This document shows positions 44,801 to 54,189 of a DNA stretch of 55,844 bases, in pieces. Each line of letters starts with the position of its first letter. Position 1 is the first letter of the stretch. The translations under genes and the position numbers were made by a program. Source of the DNA: Apostichopus parvimensis (lineage: Eukaryota; Echinodermata; Holothuroidea; Aspidochirotida; Stichopodidae). The stretch lies in NCBI GenBank assembly GCA_000934455.1, contig KN885204.1, positions 1 through 55,844 on the forward strand. Direction: 5' to 3'. Under the pieces are notes generated by a model, which searched no databases, was not told where the DNA came from, and saw only the letters and a list, made by a program, of their open reading frames with translations.

Positions 44801-47800
44801 ACAGTTCAAAGATAGAAGACAGCCGACTCTCTTCCAAGATGGATGACACCCCGGCATCTCTCAACATAACAGGTAGTCCGATAGTAATAGAGAGGAACAG
44901 TGTATGTGTCGAGAAGAGGTATACTGGTTAAATAATATGCGACATTACCCCTACCCTCCTCCCCCCCCATCCCCTTTAACATTACTAGTCCACATCGAAA
45001 GATAATTGATGCAGGTGCGTCTTCAATTCTGTTAGTTAAACTCATAAAGAAGTTTCGTCTAATACCTATACCAAGCAATAATGCAAGCAATACATATTTC
45101 CAATATGAATTGCTGCAAGAAATTAATATTAAATTACTATATGACGTATTGTTCCTTTTTATCCTGAAAATTTTGTGTTCAAATGCTTAGTAAATTGTCA
45201 TGGGTTATTTAGTAGTTTTGAATTGTTAATTTACATCATTAAAAATGTGAGTGCAGTCAAGCTAAGAAATAAGCTAAGATGAAATGGAAATATAAAAACA
45301 GTTTCAACCAAATTCAACACAAATTTTTGTTTTAACTCACTGTATGATTTCGGTTATAATAAATTCACAGAACCTCCTACATTACTTTCTCAGTACTGGT
45401 AGGTGGCCTACAATCACACATGCCTATTTACATGTGTGTCCTATTTAAATGCACAGAACCTCCTAAATTACTTTCTCAGTACTGGTAGGTGGCCTACAAT
45501 CGCATTGCAGTGATCAGGTATAGTCTCTCAAATTGTGGTACTTTCATAAAGGATGGCCAAAGGAAAATTCAAAATCAGAACATGTGTGTCCTATTTGAAA
45601 GGAACTGTTTTACTATTCTGTTTTCTTACAGATGTAGCCAGACTTTCTCAATCAAGAGAGGGCTCCAGACAGGGTAGCTTCATTGCTGAACCTGGCATGC
45701 CAAGGTATTCTATCCGAGTAAATTGTGATAGTAAATGAACGAAGGGAAAACTGATTGGGAGGTTATAACTACATTACTCGGGAAGAGTAAATACACTTAA
45801 AGACCAACTATGGAGACTTTTCGATGAACATAAAATCCCACCATTTTGCATGCATGTAATCCCTAACTCACTCCAATTACATGGCTGTAATTAACTTTAC
45901 CGATTTCGGATGTTAAATATGTGAAAATTGGGAAGAAATGTCAGCTTTTTAGGAAACCTATTTCAGACATTCCTGAAACATTCCTAAGACATCAGGTGAC
46001 CAATCAACGATATTACTCCTTTTTCCCCGAAATGCCAAAATTCTGTGTTGTTGGAGGTTGCAGTTATACCTCAGCCAACAAAAAGCATCAGCTTTTTTAG
46101 CTTTTTACACATGTTGATTATGGGTATGTAAACTCACAAAATAATGGAAAATCCCCCCAAATTTTGTCTTCAGAGTTGGTCTTTAAGGAAGTGAAATTAA
46201 GTTTGTGATTATAACTGCACCACCAGATAAATAATTACAACATGTATACTGTTAGTACTAGATCTTGTGGTTCAAATAGTGTCACATGTCTGCCAGAATT
46301 ATATCAAAGTGAAACTTATTCACCCAAAAGACAGTGGAATTATTTACTTGGAATTGAATCTTTCAAGGACGTTCTCAGTGTGCAGAGCAGAAAGATAAAG
46401 AAAGTTATGTTCATAGATGGGGCTATGCATAAACAGATAATAGGATGCTTTGGTTACTTACTGATAGTAAATTGTCTGCCTCACTCTCAGACCATTTTCT
46501 CACAGACTATGCAATTGTCTAAGTATTTTCTCCTCAATATCTGGGTTAGGATGTCCAAGGATGCAGTTTTGAAAAGCGTTCTGTCTTATCAACAAGCTAA
46601 AATTGGGGTGGGGGGGGGGGGGGCAGGAGGCTTTATGGGGAATATTTCAGCCGACCCTAAACCCCCAAAATCTCTTGTTTGTTCATCCAAAGATTAAGGA
46701 GAGCCGAAGAGAGTATTGAAGAGGAAGGCTTGATTGGTCGTGATGGCAGTCTCATTGAGACTCTGCCTCAGCTAGATGAGCTTTTGATTTCCGAAGGACC
46801 GGAATTAGGCCTGATCGAAGAATCGGTGCAGATAGGTGAAGATTTTGATGTGAGAGCGACGGAAATGAGTACCTCAGAAGATGAAGACAAGGGAATTCCC
46901 CATGAACAGCTATATCAGTGAGTTTGCAGACTGTTAGAAACTGTCATAGGTATTCAGTGACCTAATGATCCCCTTCCCTACCCCCCAAACACGTACCCCC
47001 CCCCCATGGAAGTGACACCATCTTGAACACAGCAGTTGTAACAATTAATGGCCCCTTCCACATTCCTCATTTAGACCCAAAACTGGAATTACTATGCATT
47101 GGAGCATAATTTTATGTCCTATCAGCTGAAATATTTACTTTTAACTTTTGAGTAAATAGGGACAGATGCAACATACATTAATGCAGTTTATGGTTATGAA
47201 ACTTTAGAAGGCAGTTTACTAGAAAGGCTTCGAATTTTTCAACATGGAAAGGATTATTAAACCAATTTAACCCATTAATTCAGGGTGTGATTTGAAATTT
47301 CTCTACTCCACTAAAATCATGTATTAATGTAACCAACACATTTAATGAGTGTTTTTATTTTTGATGTGAGGTCTCTCTCTTCACATAAAGTTTCAATAAT
47401 ATACTATCATTTAAATTTACTGTGGCCTTACATGATTGTAAGAATATAGTAACATGCTGTAATTATCTTGTCTGAACGTCCTGTAACTTCGCCCTTATTT
47501 TGCAAAAGCTCCTTTAATGAACTTCAGATTAGGTTCTATGTAATATCTCAATGGGGGAGTCAAACCCTTTCATCACCTGCTTTTAAACATAACCTTGGTG
47601 TTCATTTTTACAGAAAAATAGCAGAGCTTACACCTGGAGATGAGAGTACATCATTTCAGGAGCTAGTGCCGTTATCCACCGATAGAAAAGTTGCGGCCAA
47701 AATTTTTGCAACGTGTCTAGGTGAGTTATGATCTCAACTTTGTATTTTATCTATCTTGAGGGCATAAAAAATGGCATTCCTGGATTTTTCCTTGCCTTCT

Positions 47801-48307
47801 TGGTCTGTAAAATCCTGGGATAAAATCGGGCATATCGATACGAGAACTGTGTTGCCAAAATATCCATTGAATTTTAAATACAAACTGACCAAAAAAGAGG
47901 GGAAAACGAAGATGTTTATTGGTGTTACTTTGCATTCCTTGACCTCTGAGAGTCCAAAAAGACAGTCCCCATGTATTTTAGGGGTAGATTTAGGGAGGGG
48001 TGGGCCCCTGTCTTCCAATACTATTTTGGAAATAATTTAGCACACTTCAGCATGGGGATACTTTTATTTTTATTTTTTTGCTTTATGCCAATAAAATATA
48101 TAACTGGTCTATTTTTGATATATTTAGTGTTGTGTGTTCCTTTTTAGCCTGATTTTTAAACATGAATTTTTTTTTATAAATCTTGCTATACATTTTCTTC
48201 TCCCTGTTTTTGTCGTAGAATACGCTAAAGATGGCTTGATCAGCGTCCGTCAGTCGAGGGCATTTTCGGATATTTTTATCTATCGTACATCTCGCATGGA
48301 GGTTTAA
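29761..48307 (+). CDS. REC8: REC8 meiotic cohesin subunit, complete 17-exon gene, 667 aa
   Basis: REC8 is the meiosis-specific alpha-kleisin that closes the SMC1-SMC3 ring, holds sister chromatids together and is cut by separase. Coding exons: 29761-29816, 30997-31065, 31589-31722, 32865-32961, 33579-33675, 34978-35065, 36130-36215, 38741-38880, 39934-40153, 41211-41390, 42822-42885, 43830-43987, 44752-44872, 45632-45704, 46693-46917, 47614-47720, 48219-48307. They total 2004 nt, and phases agree at every junction. The N-terminal SMC3-binding domain starts MFYSQEILQKRGGKFG and continues WLAAT and RFSLYLSSQL. ITLREEE lies at 195-201, KRGRKRRR then LLFVD at 352-365, and a C-terminal SMC1-binding winged helix at about 610-667. 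REC8 is favoured over RAD21/RAD21L because RAD21 has SKRGPLAKIWLAAHWDKK at the start and lacks the Arg-run/LLFxD block. Human REC8 is shorter (547 aa); the extra length is in the acidic/Ser-rich linker. Confidence 0.95.
30997..31065 (+). CDS. REC8: REC8 exon 2
   Basis: Acceptor CTTTCAG. It completes W19 and reads LAATRAAVLTKKDYYSVQV, matching the kleisin LAATR/LVK region. It ends after two bases of a Cys codon at GTAAGT. Confidence 0.9.
31589..31722 (+). CDS. REC8: REC8 exon 3
   Basis: Acceptor TTTGTAG. It encodes residues 42-86, with ITLRISQ, RFSLYLSSQLMFGI and QASYLL, matching human REC8 RFSLYLSAQLQIGV almost residue for residue. Donor GTGAGT. Confidence 0.93.
32865..32961 (+). CDS. REC8: REC8 exon 4
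   Basis: Acceptor CTTGACAG. It encodes VEVQRLHRQFSSTRLML, the end of the N-terminal kleisin fold, then a less conserved tail. Donor GTCAGT. Confidence 0.88.
33579..33675 (+). CDS. REC8: REC8 exon 5
   Basis: Acceptor TATTCCAG. A poorly conserved linker with an HQEMMPPPHVFEE stretch; assigned because splice sites and phase fit both neighbours exactly. Donor GTAAGT. Confidence 0.82.
34281..34803. mobile_element. TTAA-flanked MITE, family B, in REC8 intron 5 (523 bp)
   Basis: The left end TTAAAGGAATAACAAAGGCA and the reverse complement of the right end (TTAAAGGAATAACGAAGGCA) agree over about 48 bp with roughly three mismatches. TTAA is present at both edges. No ORF of note. AG follows TTAA, as in families A and C. 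Confidence 0.88.
34978..35065 (+). CDS. REC8: REC8 exon 6
   Basis: Acceptor CCGTCAG, donor GTGAGT. Ser/Pro-rich linker (SFKSPDRPVSPIQELEE). It lies between two TTAA elements, 175 bp after one and 34 bp before the next. Confidence 0.85.
35100..35473 (-). mobile_element. TTAA-flanked MITE, family A, in REC8 intron 6 (374 bp)
   Basis: This is the reverse complement of the element at 8493-8858 with moderate divergence; shared blocks include AAACGTCTAATGCCGGTAAT and ATACACACACAGCTTGCTAC. It starts only 34 bp after the exon 6 donor. Confidence 0.88.
36130..36215 (+). CDS. REC8: REC8 exon 7 (ITLREEE motif)
   Basis: Acceptor CATTTTCAG, donor GTAGGA. Encodes EITLREEEPLLPVDF, which parallels the EITMREE block of RAD21 and the AITILEAEPIRML block of human REC8. 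It is a good family marker in the middle of the protein. Confidence 0.9.
36730..38000. mobile_element. Possible retroelement-derived segment in REC8 intron 7
   Basis: Compositionally distinct from its intron neighbours: CpG-richer start (CGCGAGCG repeats near 36910-36955), a CCAAGATGGCGGA block at 36849-36861, then a long T/G-rich stretch and AATAAATAG near 37873. The order promoter-like, T/G-rich, poly(A)-like recalls a solo LTR, but no TG...CA ends with target duplication could be set. Weak assignment. Confidence 0.2.
38741..38880 (+). CDS. REC8: REC8 exon 8
   Basis: Acceptor TTGTTACAG, donor GTAAGT. Acidic linker (LPDDEEFILSGIGDGDN). Phase fits both sides. Confidence 0.85.
39934..40153 (+). 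CDS. REC8: REC8 exon 9
   Basis: Acceptor CACATTAG, donor GTAAGT. Hydrophilic Ser/Lys/Asp-rich linker (SKRIAKSTKESL, SPDADRDGLDKRSS), likely disordered and a plausible phosphorylation target. No direct match to vertebrate REC8 here. Confidence 0.85.
41211..41390 (+). CDS. REC8: REC8 exon 10 (basic run and LLFVD block)
   Basis: Acceptor TATACCAG, donor GTAAGT. KRGRKRRRQLLFVDLKTQLS matches human REC8 RRRRRRRLLFWDKETQIS. This is the feature that best separates REC8 from RAD21 paralogues. The Arg run could also act in nuclear import. Confidence 0.93.
42822..42885 (+). CDS. REC8: REC8 exon 11
   Basis: Acceptor TTTCTTTAG, donor GTATGC. Short exon with PLPSVKELFSEPGRK; parallels the AELFRTP region of human REC8. 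It is followed by an intron with a triplicated 117-bp repeat. Confidence 0.85.
43064..43413. repeat. Triple tandem repeat, ~117 bp unit, REC8 intron 11
   Basis: Units start at 43064, 43184 and 43300 and share AACTGATCACRACYAGACTC, then CAACCGTGGTYAGGTGGGAA and CCGGGCAGTGTTC. Each unit contains an inverted pair CACTGCCC / GGGCAGTG. The array is inside a possible larger element whose other end may be near 43530 (GTGATGTGCAGAGGGCCTTA). Confidence 0.9.
43830..43987 (+). CDS. REC8: REC8 exon 12
   Basis: Acceptor ATCTTTCAG, donor GTACGC. LVELWREGTKFRPP corresponds to the LLGLWTHCAQPPP region of human REC8, followed by an acidic Pro-rich linker. Confidence 0.88.
44752..44872 (+). CDS. REC8: REC8 exon 13 (candidate separase site)
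   Basis: Acceptor TTTGATAG, donor GTAGTC. Contains KIEDSRLSS; E485-D-S-R488 fits the separase ExxR consensus and looks like the IEEPSRL cleavage site of human RAD21. ERLR (475-478) is a second, weaker candidate. Confidence 0.87.
45366..45501. repeat. Tandem duplicate, 86-bp period, REC8 intron 13
   Basis: CACAGAACCTCCTAMATTAC and TTTCTCAGTACTGGTAGGTG occur at 45366 and again at 45452. ACATGTGTGTCCTATTT is also repeated at about 45431 and 45580. Non-coding. Confidence 0.88.
45632..45704 (+). CDS. REC8: REC8 exon 14
   Basis: Acceptor TTCTTACAG, donor GTATTC. Ser/Arg-rich with another ExxR (E513-G-S-R516). Phase fits both neighbours. Confidence 0.83.
45797..46186 (+). mobile_element. TTAA-flanked MITE, family C, with THAP remnant, REC8 intron 14 (Kolobok-like)
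   Basis: The left end TTAAAGACCAACTATGGAGAC and the reverse complement of the right end (TTAAAGACCAACTCTGAAGAC) are near identical. TTAA lies at both edges. The element holds a short ORF at 46032-46100 that resembles the start of a THAP zinc finger. TTAA targets plus a THAP-bearing transposase are hallmarks of the Kolobok superfamily, so this is probably a deletion derivative of such a transposon. Confidence 0.82.
46032..46100 (+). pseudogene. Truncated THAP-domain transposase start (22 codons and stop)
   Basis: Reads MPKFCVVGGCSYTSANKK and then stops at TAG. Met-Pro followed by Cys5 and Cys10 fits the first half of the C2CH THAP finger (C-x2-4-C near the N-terminus); the later Cys and His are absent. 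It is inside the family C element, so it is a transposase relic rather than a host gene. Confidence 0.65.
46693..46917 (+). CDS. REC8: REC8 exon 15 (acidic linker)
   Basis: Acceptor TTCATCCAAAG, donor GTGAGT. Strongly acidic (ESIEEEGLIGRDG, STSEDEDKG). The largest exon; its length accounts for part of the excess over human REC8. The frame is open well before 46693, but phase fixes the acceptor. Confidence 0.85.
47614..47720 (+). CDS. REC8: REC8 exon 16 (start of winged helix)
   Basis: Acceptor TTTTTACAG, donor GTGAGT. SFQELVPLSTDRKVAAKIF aligns with DFSSLVSPLSPRRMAARVF of human REC8, the SMC1-binding winged-helix start. Confidence 0.93.
48219..48307 (+). CDS. REC8: REC8 exon 17 (end of winged helix, stop TAA)
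   Basis: Acceptor TTTGTCGTAG. It completes CLEYAKDGLISVRQSRAFSD, which parallels VLSAQQILHVKQEKPYG. It ends in TSRMEV-stop where vertebrates end in PGPRFH, so the extreme C-terminus is different. Confidence 0.9.
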
Positions 48308-49460
48308 AAGTCTGTCTATAATGGCAAGTGTGTGGATGCAGTTAGCCTTGTCTATTCATGTCATGAGTACAGGTTTGACTGATGAAATATTTTAATGTCC
48401 TTTTATAAAGCTGATGGAACGTTCTTTGTAAACTTTTGTTGCTATTTATTCCCATTGGATAGAATGAACTATAATCCATTTCTCATAAACCTTCATTTTT
48501 TGAAAGAGAGCTAGGAGTTACAATTTTCTTAGAACCTAAAAAAAAAAGACACATTTGAGCAAAGAAGCAACAGAAGTGTCCCTTCTTGAGGAAGCGATTA
48601 ATGAAAAATGTTATAAAAATTAAGTACTTTAATCAATATTACAAACATTAATGGGAAGTTTAAGGATGTTCTTTTTCTTTTTTACCAAGCATTTTTGGTA
48701 GGGTTTATGGATGCTTCAGAAAAATTGATATTACTGAAAATGTATAACTTTACTAACGTTGTATTATTAGAAAGAACTTTTTAACTGCTACAACTTTGAC
48801 ATAATTACATGATAGGATTGAGACCTGTTTTGTATATTAAAATACATAATTTATTGTTCAATAATCTCTACAAAGGAGGCGAAAGAATTGGTAGAATTAC
48901 TAAATGTTTCTTATCTCTAAGATTAAGTTTATTGGAAGGTCAGTATTTTGCAGAATGTACCAAATTTATGCCATACTAGTTTAAATGCCTGCTTCCTTGG
49001 TGGGGTGAGGGGGGATAGACCTGAAATAAAGTTGAAGCATTTCACAGAGAAAATGTCATTTTTTTCATTATCTTAAATGAAACTTTGTCGGTCATACATA
49101 TTTCAAGAAACACTGTTTGTGAATTCAACTAAATTTTATGATTGGTCTTTAAACAAGAACTTTTATCTTGCATATGTAAATGTTGTTGAAACTTTGAAAC
49201 TGACCTTTGACCTGTCTTGAAATGGATTATTCATATCGTTAATATAAAATATTAGACGAAAAATGTCATAATTTTCCAAGTACTTAGCAAGTCATGAAAC
49301 AATTGTGAAGTGAACAGTTCTTTTTTCTTTACTTTCTTAATGGGAAAAGTTGCATTTTATTGTTCAATGCATGTATCCACCTGACTTCAAATTACCTACA
49401 TTTTTAATTGACAAATTGTGTATTTTCACAATATATGAATAAAGTTCAATCTGTGTTTGT
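48308..49460 (+). other. REC8 3'UTR (probable)
   Basis: A/T-rich sequence after the stop, no ORF. AATAAA at 49025-49030 and 49438-49443; the second is followed by a GT/T-rich tract, as at a cleavage site. The UTR would be 0.7 or 1.15 kb. Confidence 0.5.
49438..49443 (+). terminator. Candidate REC8 poly(A) signal
   Basis: AATAAA followed within 15 bases by TCTGTGTTTGTTC, a GU-rich downstream element. An upstream alternative is AATAAA at 49025-49030. Confidence 0.4.
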
Positions 49461-52400
49461 TCTTTCAATGCCTTAAAATTATTTTATTAAATAATAATGA
49501 AGTGTTTACCTTTTAAGAACTCATTAAGAAGCTACTTTTTTTATTCTTTATATTTAGCATTATTTTGAGCCAATCGACTAACTTATGTTTGTAAATTGAT
49601 GAAATGTGAAGAACTTCTAGGGTTTCTTTGACACTAAATCCATGTTAATTGAGCAATTTAATTTAACTGTTTTCTGCTCTGACAATGGTAAGACCAAACA
49701 TCTTGTCAACATTTAGTACAAATAGTGCTCAAGTGTTAGGTACATAAAAATATAAACTTGAAAGTTTATGACCAAAAAAAATTTATTTTATTTTGCAACT
49801 ATTTTGAATTTGAAACGAGTGCATTGCAATGATGACAAAATGTGAGAACAAATTTTGTGTGTTGGGATTTTGTAGATTTCAACATAATTGTTACTCTTCA
49901 AGTTTTTTTTCTCACTTATTGTACATTTTTCACTTGGAGCTGATGTTTAGTCAGAATAAACCAACAAAAAATTTCAACAGCTAAAGATTTTTGTTTACAT
50001 TTCTTTTCTCTCTAAGGAAAATATTTTTCCTTTGCCCCATGCTATTCTGGTTTGGTGTTGCATTTTCCACTACCAATTGCAACACCATATTATGGTAGCC
50101 TGTGGGTGATAGAGGAGTAAACAGAGTTGGCAAGTTCCCCAGGTTTTATAAAGAGAACTTGAGCATTGACACTATCATCCATATTGTCTAGCTTTCTTCT
50201 AAATAAAGAAAACCCAATTGAATCCTCAGTGCTTTCATTTTTACAGTACCTTATTTAGGGGCTCAGTAAAGTGGGCTTTTCTTTACCTGATCATGGTGTT
50301 GATAGGATTCCCCCCACAAAGTATGCTATTTAAAGTGTGGGATACGTAAGGCACTGGTCAGAGGGCATGATCAATAAGATAAATATCTCAAGAATGCTCT
50401 TGGATACAGGGCTGGTGGAGGAGGGTCCAATCTGGAAAACCACAAACATCAATCAAGGGGGCAGTTGGCCATATTACTTTGAATTTGCTGGACAAACTGG
50501 ATCTACTGTGCATTTTGCACCACAATTTCCAGTAATTTACTGCTTTTCAAGAAAAAAGCATATATTGTAAGTAGTATACTCTTTTTATCTGAATCTTTTA
50601 ATTGAATGACACTTTTTTTTATTACAATTTCTAATATTTCAACAAAAGGGCAAGTTTAATAATTAACAACCGGATTTAATTGAAAAATGGTTCCTTTTAC
50701 TACCAGAAAGGGGCACTTGTAATGTATGAAAAAGGCACTCTTTATTCATTTTCTTTACAAAACTTACAGGGCACGTGCCCCTGTACCAATGGCTCCGTAG
50801 CCATACAGAGATATGAGTTGGATCAGTCCTATAACGTTCGTTGCCTGAACGGCTTTTGTCTATTGAGTTCACAGGATGAAAGCCTGTCCAGTACTTAATC
50901 GTTTCAGTCGTTAAGTTGTAAATAAATGAAAGGAAATTGTAAGAAAGAATTTAGTGTGTTTTATAAATTCATGGAAGCATTTACTTGCTGTCAAAGGAGA
51001 GTTTTGAAATAACAGAATCTTTGGGACTTTACCAATAGTCTACGAAAGTCAAAACTATTTTCAAATGATGGGCATTGCTTGAGTAGAGGACGCTGCAGTA
51101 GTTAGAGGACTAGAGACCCTATAGTAGGACAATAGTTATGTGAGGAAAACATTGCTTGAAAAAAGCATACGTAACACCCTATACTTATAGATAGCAATCC
51201 CTATTGGAGAGATGATATTTTGTTGGTCTTGACATTTAGAAACCTTGCAACAAGCTGTCTCATCAATAGGCTGCTAATCTATGGAGCTTACGCTGACAAA
51301 GAAACTGAGAATGTTCTCATGCTGTTATTTATCGACTTTTCGTGGTATAATAGAAACAGAATGACTTATCCTGCAGGTGTTATTGTTATTCCTGCCGTTG
51401 ATATCGATGATTACACGATAAACGACAAAGGCAGGACGCCTGTCCTGTTGTTGCTAGGCCCGTTACTAAGGAAGCGATTCACATTCAGACAGTCTGTTGA
51501 CACATTGAACACCTCCCAGCTGCTTCTACGCACGTTATGTGGTTGGCTAAAAGATTTACTCAAAACTAGCAGGGAGAATACTTTGAGAGACTGACATTTG
51601 TACATTTCGAAAGAACAACTCTAGAGAAATTTCAAATTTTATAAGCTCAACCTGAACAGAAAATGACAAGATACTGAGTCAACTCTGTTAAACACTGACG
51701 ACAATTGCAGTATAATGGTTGACTTTGAGGGTGAGTGAAAGCACGAGTTTGTGAAATCTCACGCCGTAGCCTAAAGTAAAGCCTAGCCTAGATGCTAGGG
51801 ACTTAGGGCTAACTTTCGGAAATTCAAGCTGAATGCACTTTGCATTTGAATTAGCCATATATTCTGTCATTATTCTCATATGATAGTACAGTGTTACAGA
51901 CACACAGTTGTATCGTTACATCCTGACACAGTACGACAATGTCAAATTCACTGTCCCAGGGATATGCCTAAGTTAGGCCTTACCCTCAGCCAAGTTAAAC
52001 CATGGAAGGGATGGAGTGCTTGCCACGAAGGCTATTCTGATATTGAAATAGGATAGGGCCTAGTCTGGGTCCACACTAGGCTCAAGGCTGTAAATGTAGT
52101 CTTTACCTAATATTTGTATACCATATTTTTAGGCCCATTTGGCATTTAGTTGGGTAATTCTTCTAAAACTTTGTCATAGCCTAGGCCTCTTTATAATGAA
52201 TGTACTGTATGCATATGTGACTATCCACCCCATTTAAGGCTTTTGGATAGATTTTCATCTTGAACTGTTACCTTTCTTTTGGGAAAAGAATGAATTTGAC
52301 CATATTTTCTGATGGTATGTAACCAGTGTTTACATGATGCAGTTACAGCTGATGATTTCAAACAATTAACTTAAAATGTACATGGATTCCTTGCCTTTAT

Positions 52401-54189
52401 GGATTATGATAAAAAAAATATGTTAGGAAATGTTTCAAAGTATTAGGCCTATCATTTTTGTTTTGTCCCAAGGACTTTCTCATATATTTCTTCATGATTC
52501 ACTGAGATTTTGACCAAAGGCAACCCAAACTTTGCATGACTCCAGTACACACTTTTTAGACTTGTATGGTAGGCTCATTGTGTACTTCCATTAAGTTGAT
52601 ACTCATCTTGTTCACTTTGTCCAGAGTTAACAACATCTTGTGACAAGTGCTACTGTACATTACAAAATTATACCCCACCAGAGCAAAGTCATTTTAAAGA
52701 GTTTTTCAGAAGCACTTTATCATATCTTGTGAACTGCTTCAGAGTGCAGTGACTCTTAAGGTGTCATGACACTTTTATAAATTATAACATGCAAACTATG
52801 TATGTTACATGTCTGCTAAAGAAATTAAAACAATGAAGATTACCACATGTGAGAAGATTTGCTCCCAGGGAAATAACAAATTACACTCTTCATTGACCTT
52901 GAAGCTTTCAATTTAGTGCATTCTGGTGGTTGAGACATCTGTCATGGCTTTATCAATTTCAAATTTTACAAGTACATTGGGGAGTTTCGTCTCTCATGTT
53001 ATTCTTTGATCGTCAGTATTAACACACTGCAAGATATATCCATCAACATTGTCATGAAATCAGCACTCTAGTAATTAAATTTAAAATGGTATATTGGGTA
53101 GCAAGTAAATTTCACATTTCTCAAGTAAACAGTTGAATATTCTCAAAAAAAAAAGTCATATCAGTACTACTGTACCCTTTTCTGTAACTGCTTGACATTA
53201 AAATGATGAGATTAAATAAAGTCCAAGGAGTTTATCTCCTTAAATTACATTTAGCAAGGTCATGTCAGTGCTTTTCAAAGCTGAAGCTTCAACCACTTCA
53301 AGTTCAAGTCAGGTATTCAATACCAGATCTATCCTGGTATGTTTTCTTAGAATTAGTGTACATATCCTCCATTTCTGAAAGAAAACAGTGTCTTGTGCAA
53401 TAAAAATGTGAATATTGTAAATTTATGTTTTGTCATTTTAAGATGACCAGATGTTTGATGAAACAACAATATTAAAGTAAAATGAGCAGACCAAAGTTAA
53501 AATGGCTATAGAGGAAATATGTAAATATCTAAATGGCAAAGAATTTTCAGACCAAAAGTCATGAATGTAAAAGTCGTGATGAAGGGATCCTGAAAGATAA
53601 CTTGTAATCTTAATTCAGTTGACTTAAGTCAAACTCGTCAATCTCAACGAAAATTTGTTTATATTTAGTGTGTTAAGAGTAAATATTTTATTATAGTAGC
53701 AAACTATATAATAGGTAAAAATATCACAGAGATTTGCTGGTTAATGTTCATAAGATAAGCATCATTTGTTCACTTTGCAATAAATAAAATCTTGTGTGGC
53801 TATTTATTGAAATGAAAAAAAGGAAAAAGAAACAGATGACATCATTACAACAATATACCATATAAGATGTTGGACATATCTTTAATTGTCTGGACATATT
53901 TGTCTTCCCTATTTGCATTTTTTCCAGCGTTTGGGCTTATCAAATTTTATTGTTGGTAGTAGGAAAACAAACTAAGGTTGACCATTGAAGGAAATTGCAA
54001 ACAAAGTGACCATTCGTGTGGAGTAGACTTTGGTTTATTGATGTGAAATAACTCCAATCTGCATATAGTATCCTAGCAACTGCATTCTACCTGTCCAGTC
54101 TTACTAAGTTATCGAATTCGCATTTCTTTTCAAGTACACACTAGAGCTAGCAGCTTAAAAGAAATGTGTACGGCATATTAAAAGGAAGT
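49461..54189. other. Intergenic interval after REC8
   Basis: Contains three stretches that stay open but are not recognised: 50337-50570, 50680-50898 (stop TAA followed by AATAAA at 50921) and 51220-51594 (124 codons). None has a domain I know; the second follows an acceptor-like CTTACAG at 50763-50769 and could be a terminal exon of a transcript. A TAGGCCT-rich patch spans about 51770-52190. The rest is AT-rich and featureless. Confidence 0.4.
51220..51594 (+). CDS. Unassigned 124-codon ORF
   Basis: Open frame with fairly balanced codon composition and a hydrophobic middle (TPVLLLLGPLLRKRF). Its first codon is TTG, not ATG, so at most it is an exon or a decayed transposon piece. No similarity is recognised and an overlapping minus frame (51411-51605) is also open. 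Listed only because it is the longest unexplained frame in the 3' part. Confidence 0.12.
   Translation: MLVLTFRNLATSCLINRLLIYGAYADKETENVLMLLFIDFSWYNRNRMTYPAGVIVIPAVDIDDYTINDKGRTPVLLLLGPLLRKRFTFRQSVDTLNTSQLLLRTLCGWLKDLLKTSRENTLRD

Larger units (their letters stand above)
29817..48218 (+). other. REC8 introns (16), collective note
   Basis: All run GT to AG. The longest are intron 7 (36216-38740), intron 1 (29817-30996), intron 9 (40154-41210), intron 8 (38881-39933) and intron 11 (42886-43829). Besides the elements listed separately they hold A/T-rich and low-complexity sequence, including a C-rich run near 32281-32310, and short ORFs (35820-36083, 36428-36727, 41431-41730, 46242-46697) without domains. 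No nested gene or snoRNA was recognised. Confidence 0.7.

Noticed and set aside
46242-46697. 151-codon ORF in REC8 intron 14
   Set aside because: No domain, crosses a poly-G run that yields GVGGGGAGG, and runs in another frame into the acceptor of REC8 exon 15. Treated as chance.
50337-50898. Two open stretches suggesting a small gene (SWPYYFEFAGQTGSTVHF; GTCPCTNGSVAIQRYELD)
   Set aside because: Different frames, no clear splice pair joining them, no recognised family. Possibly decayed mobile sequence.
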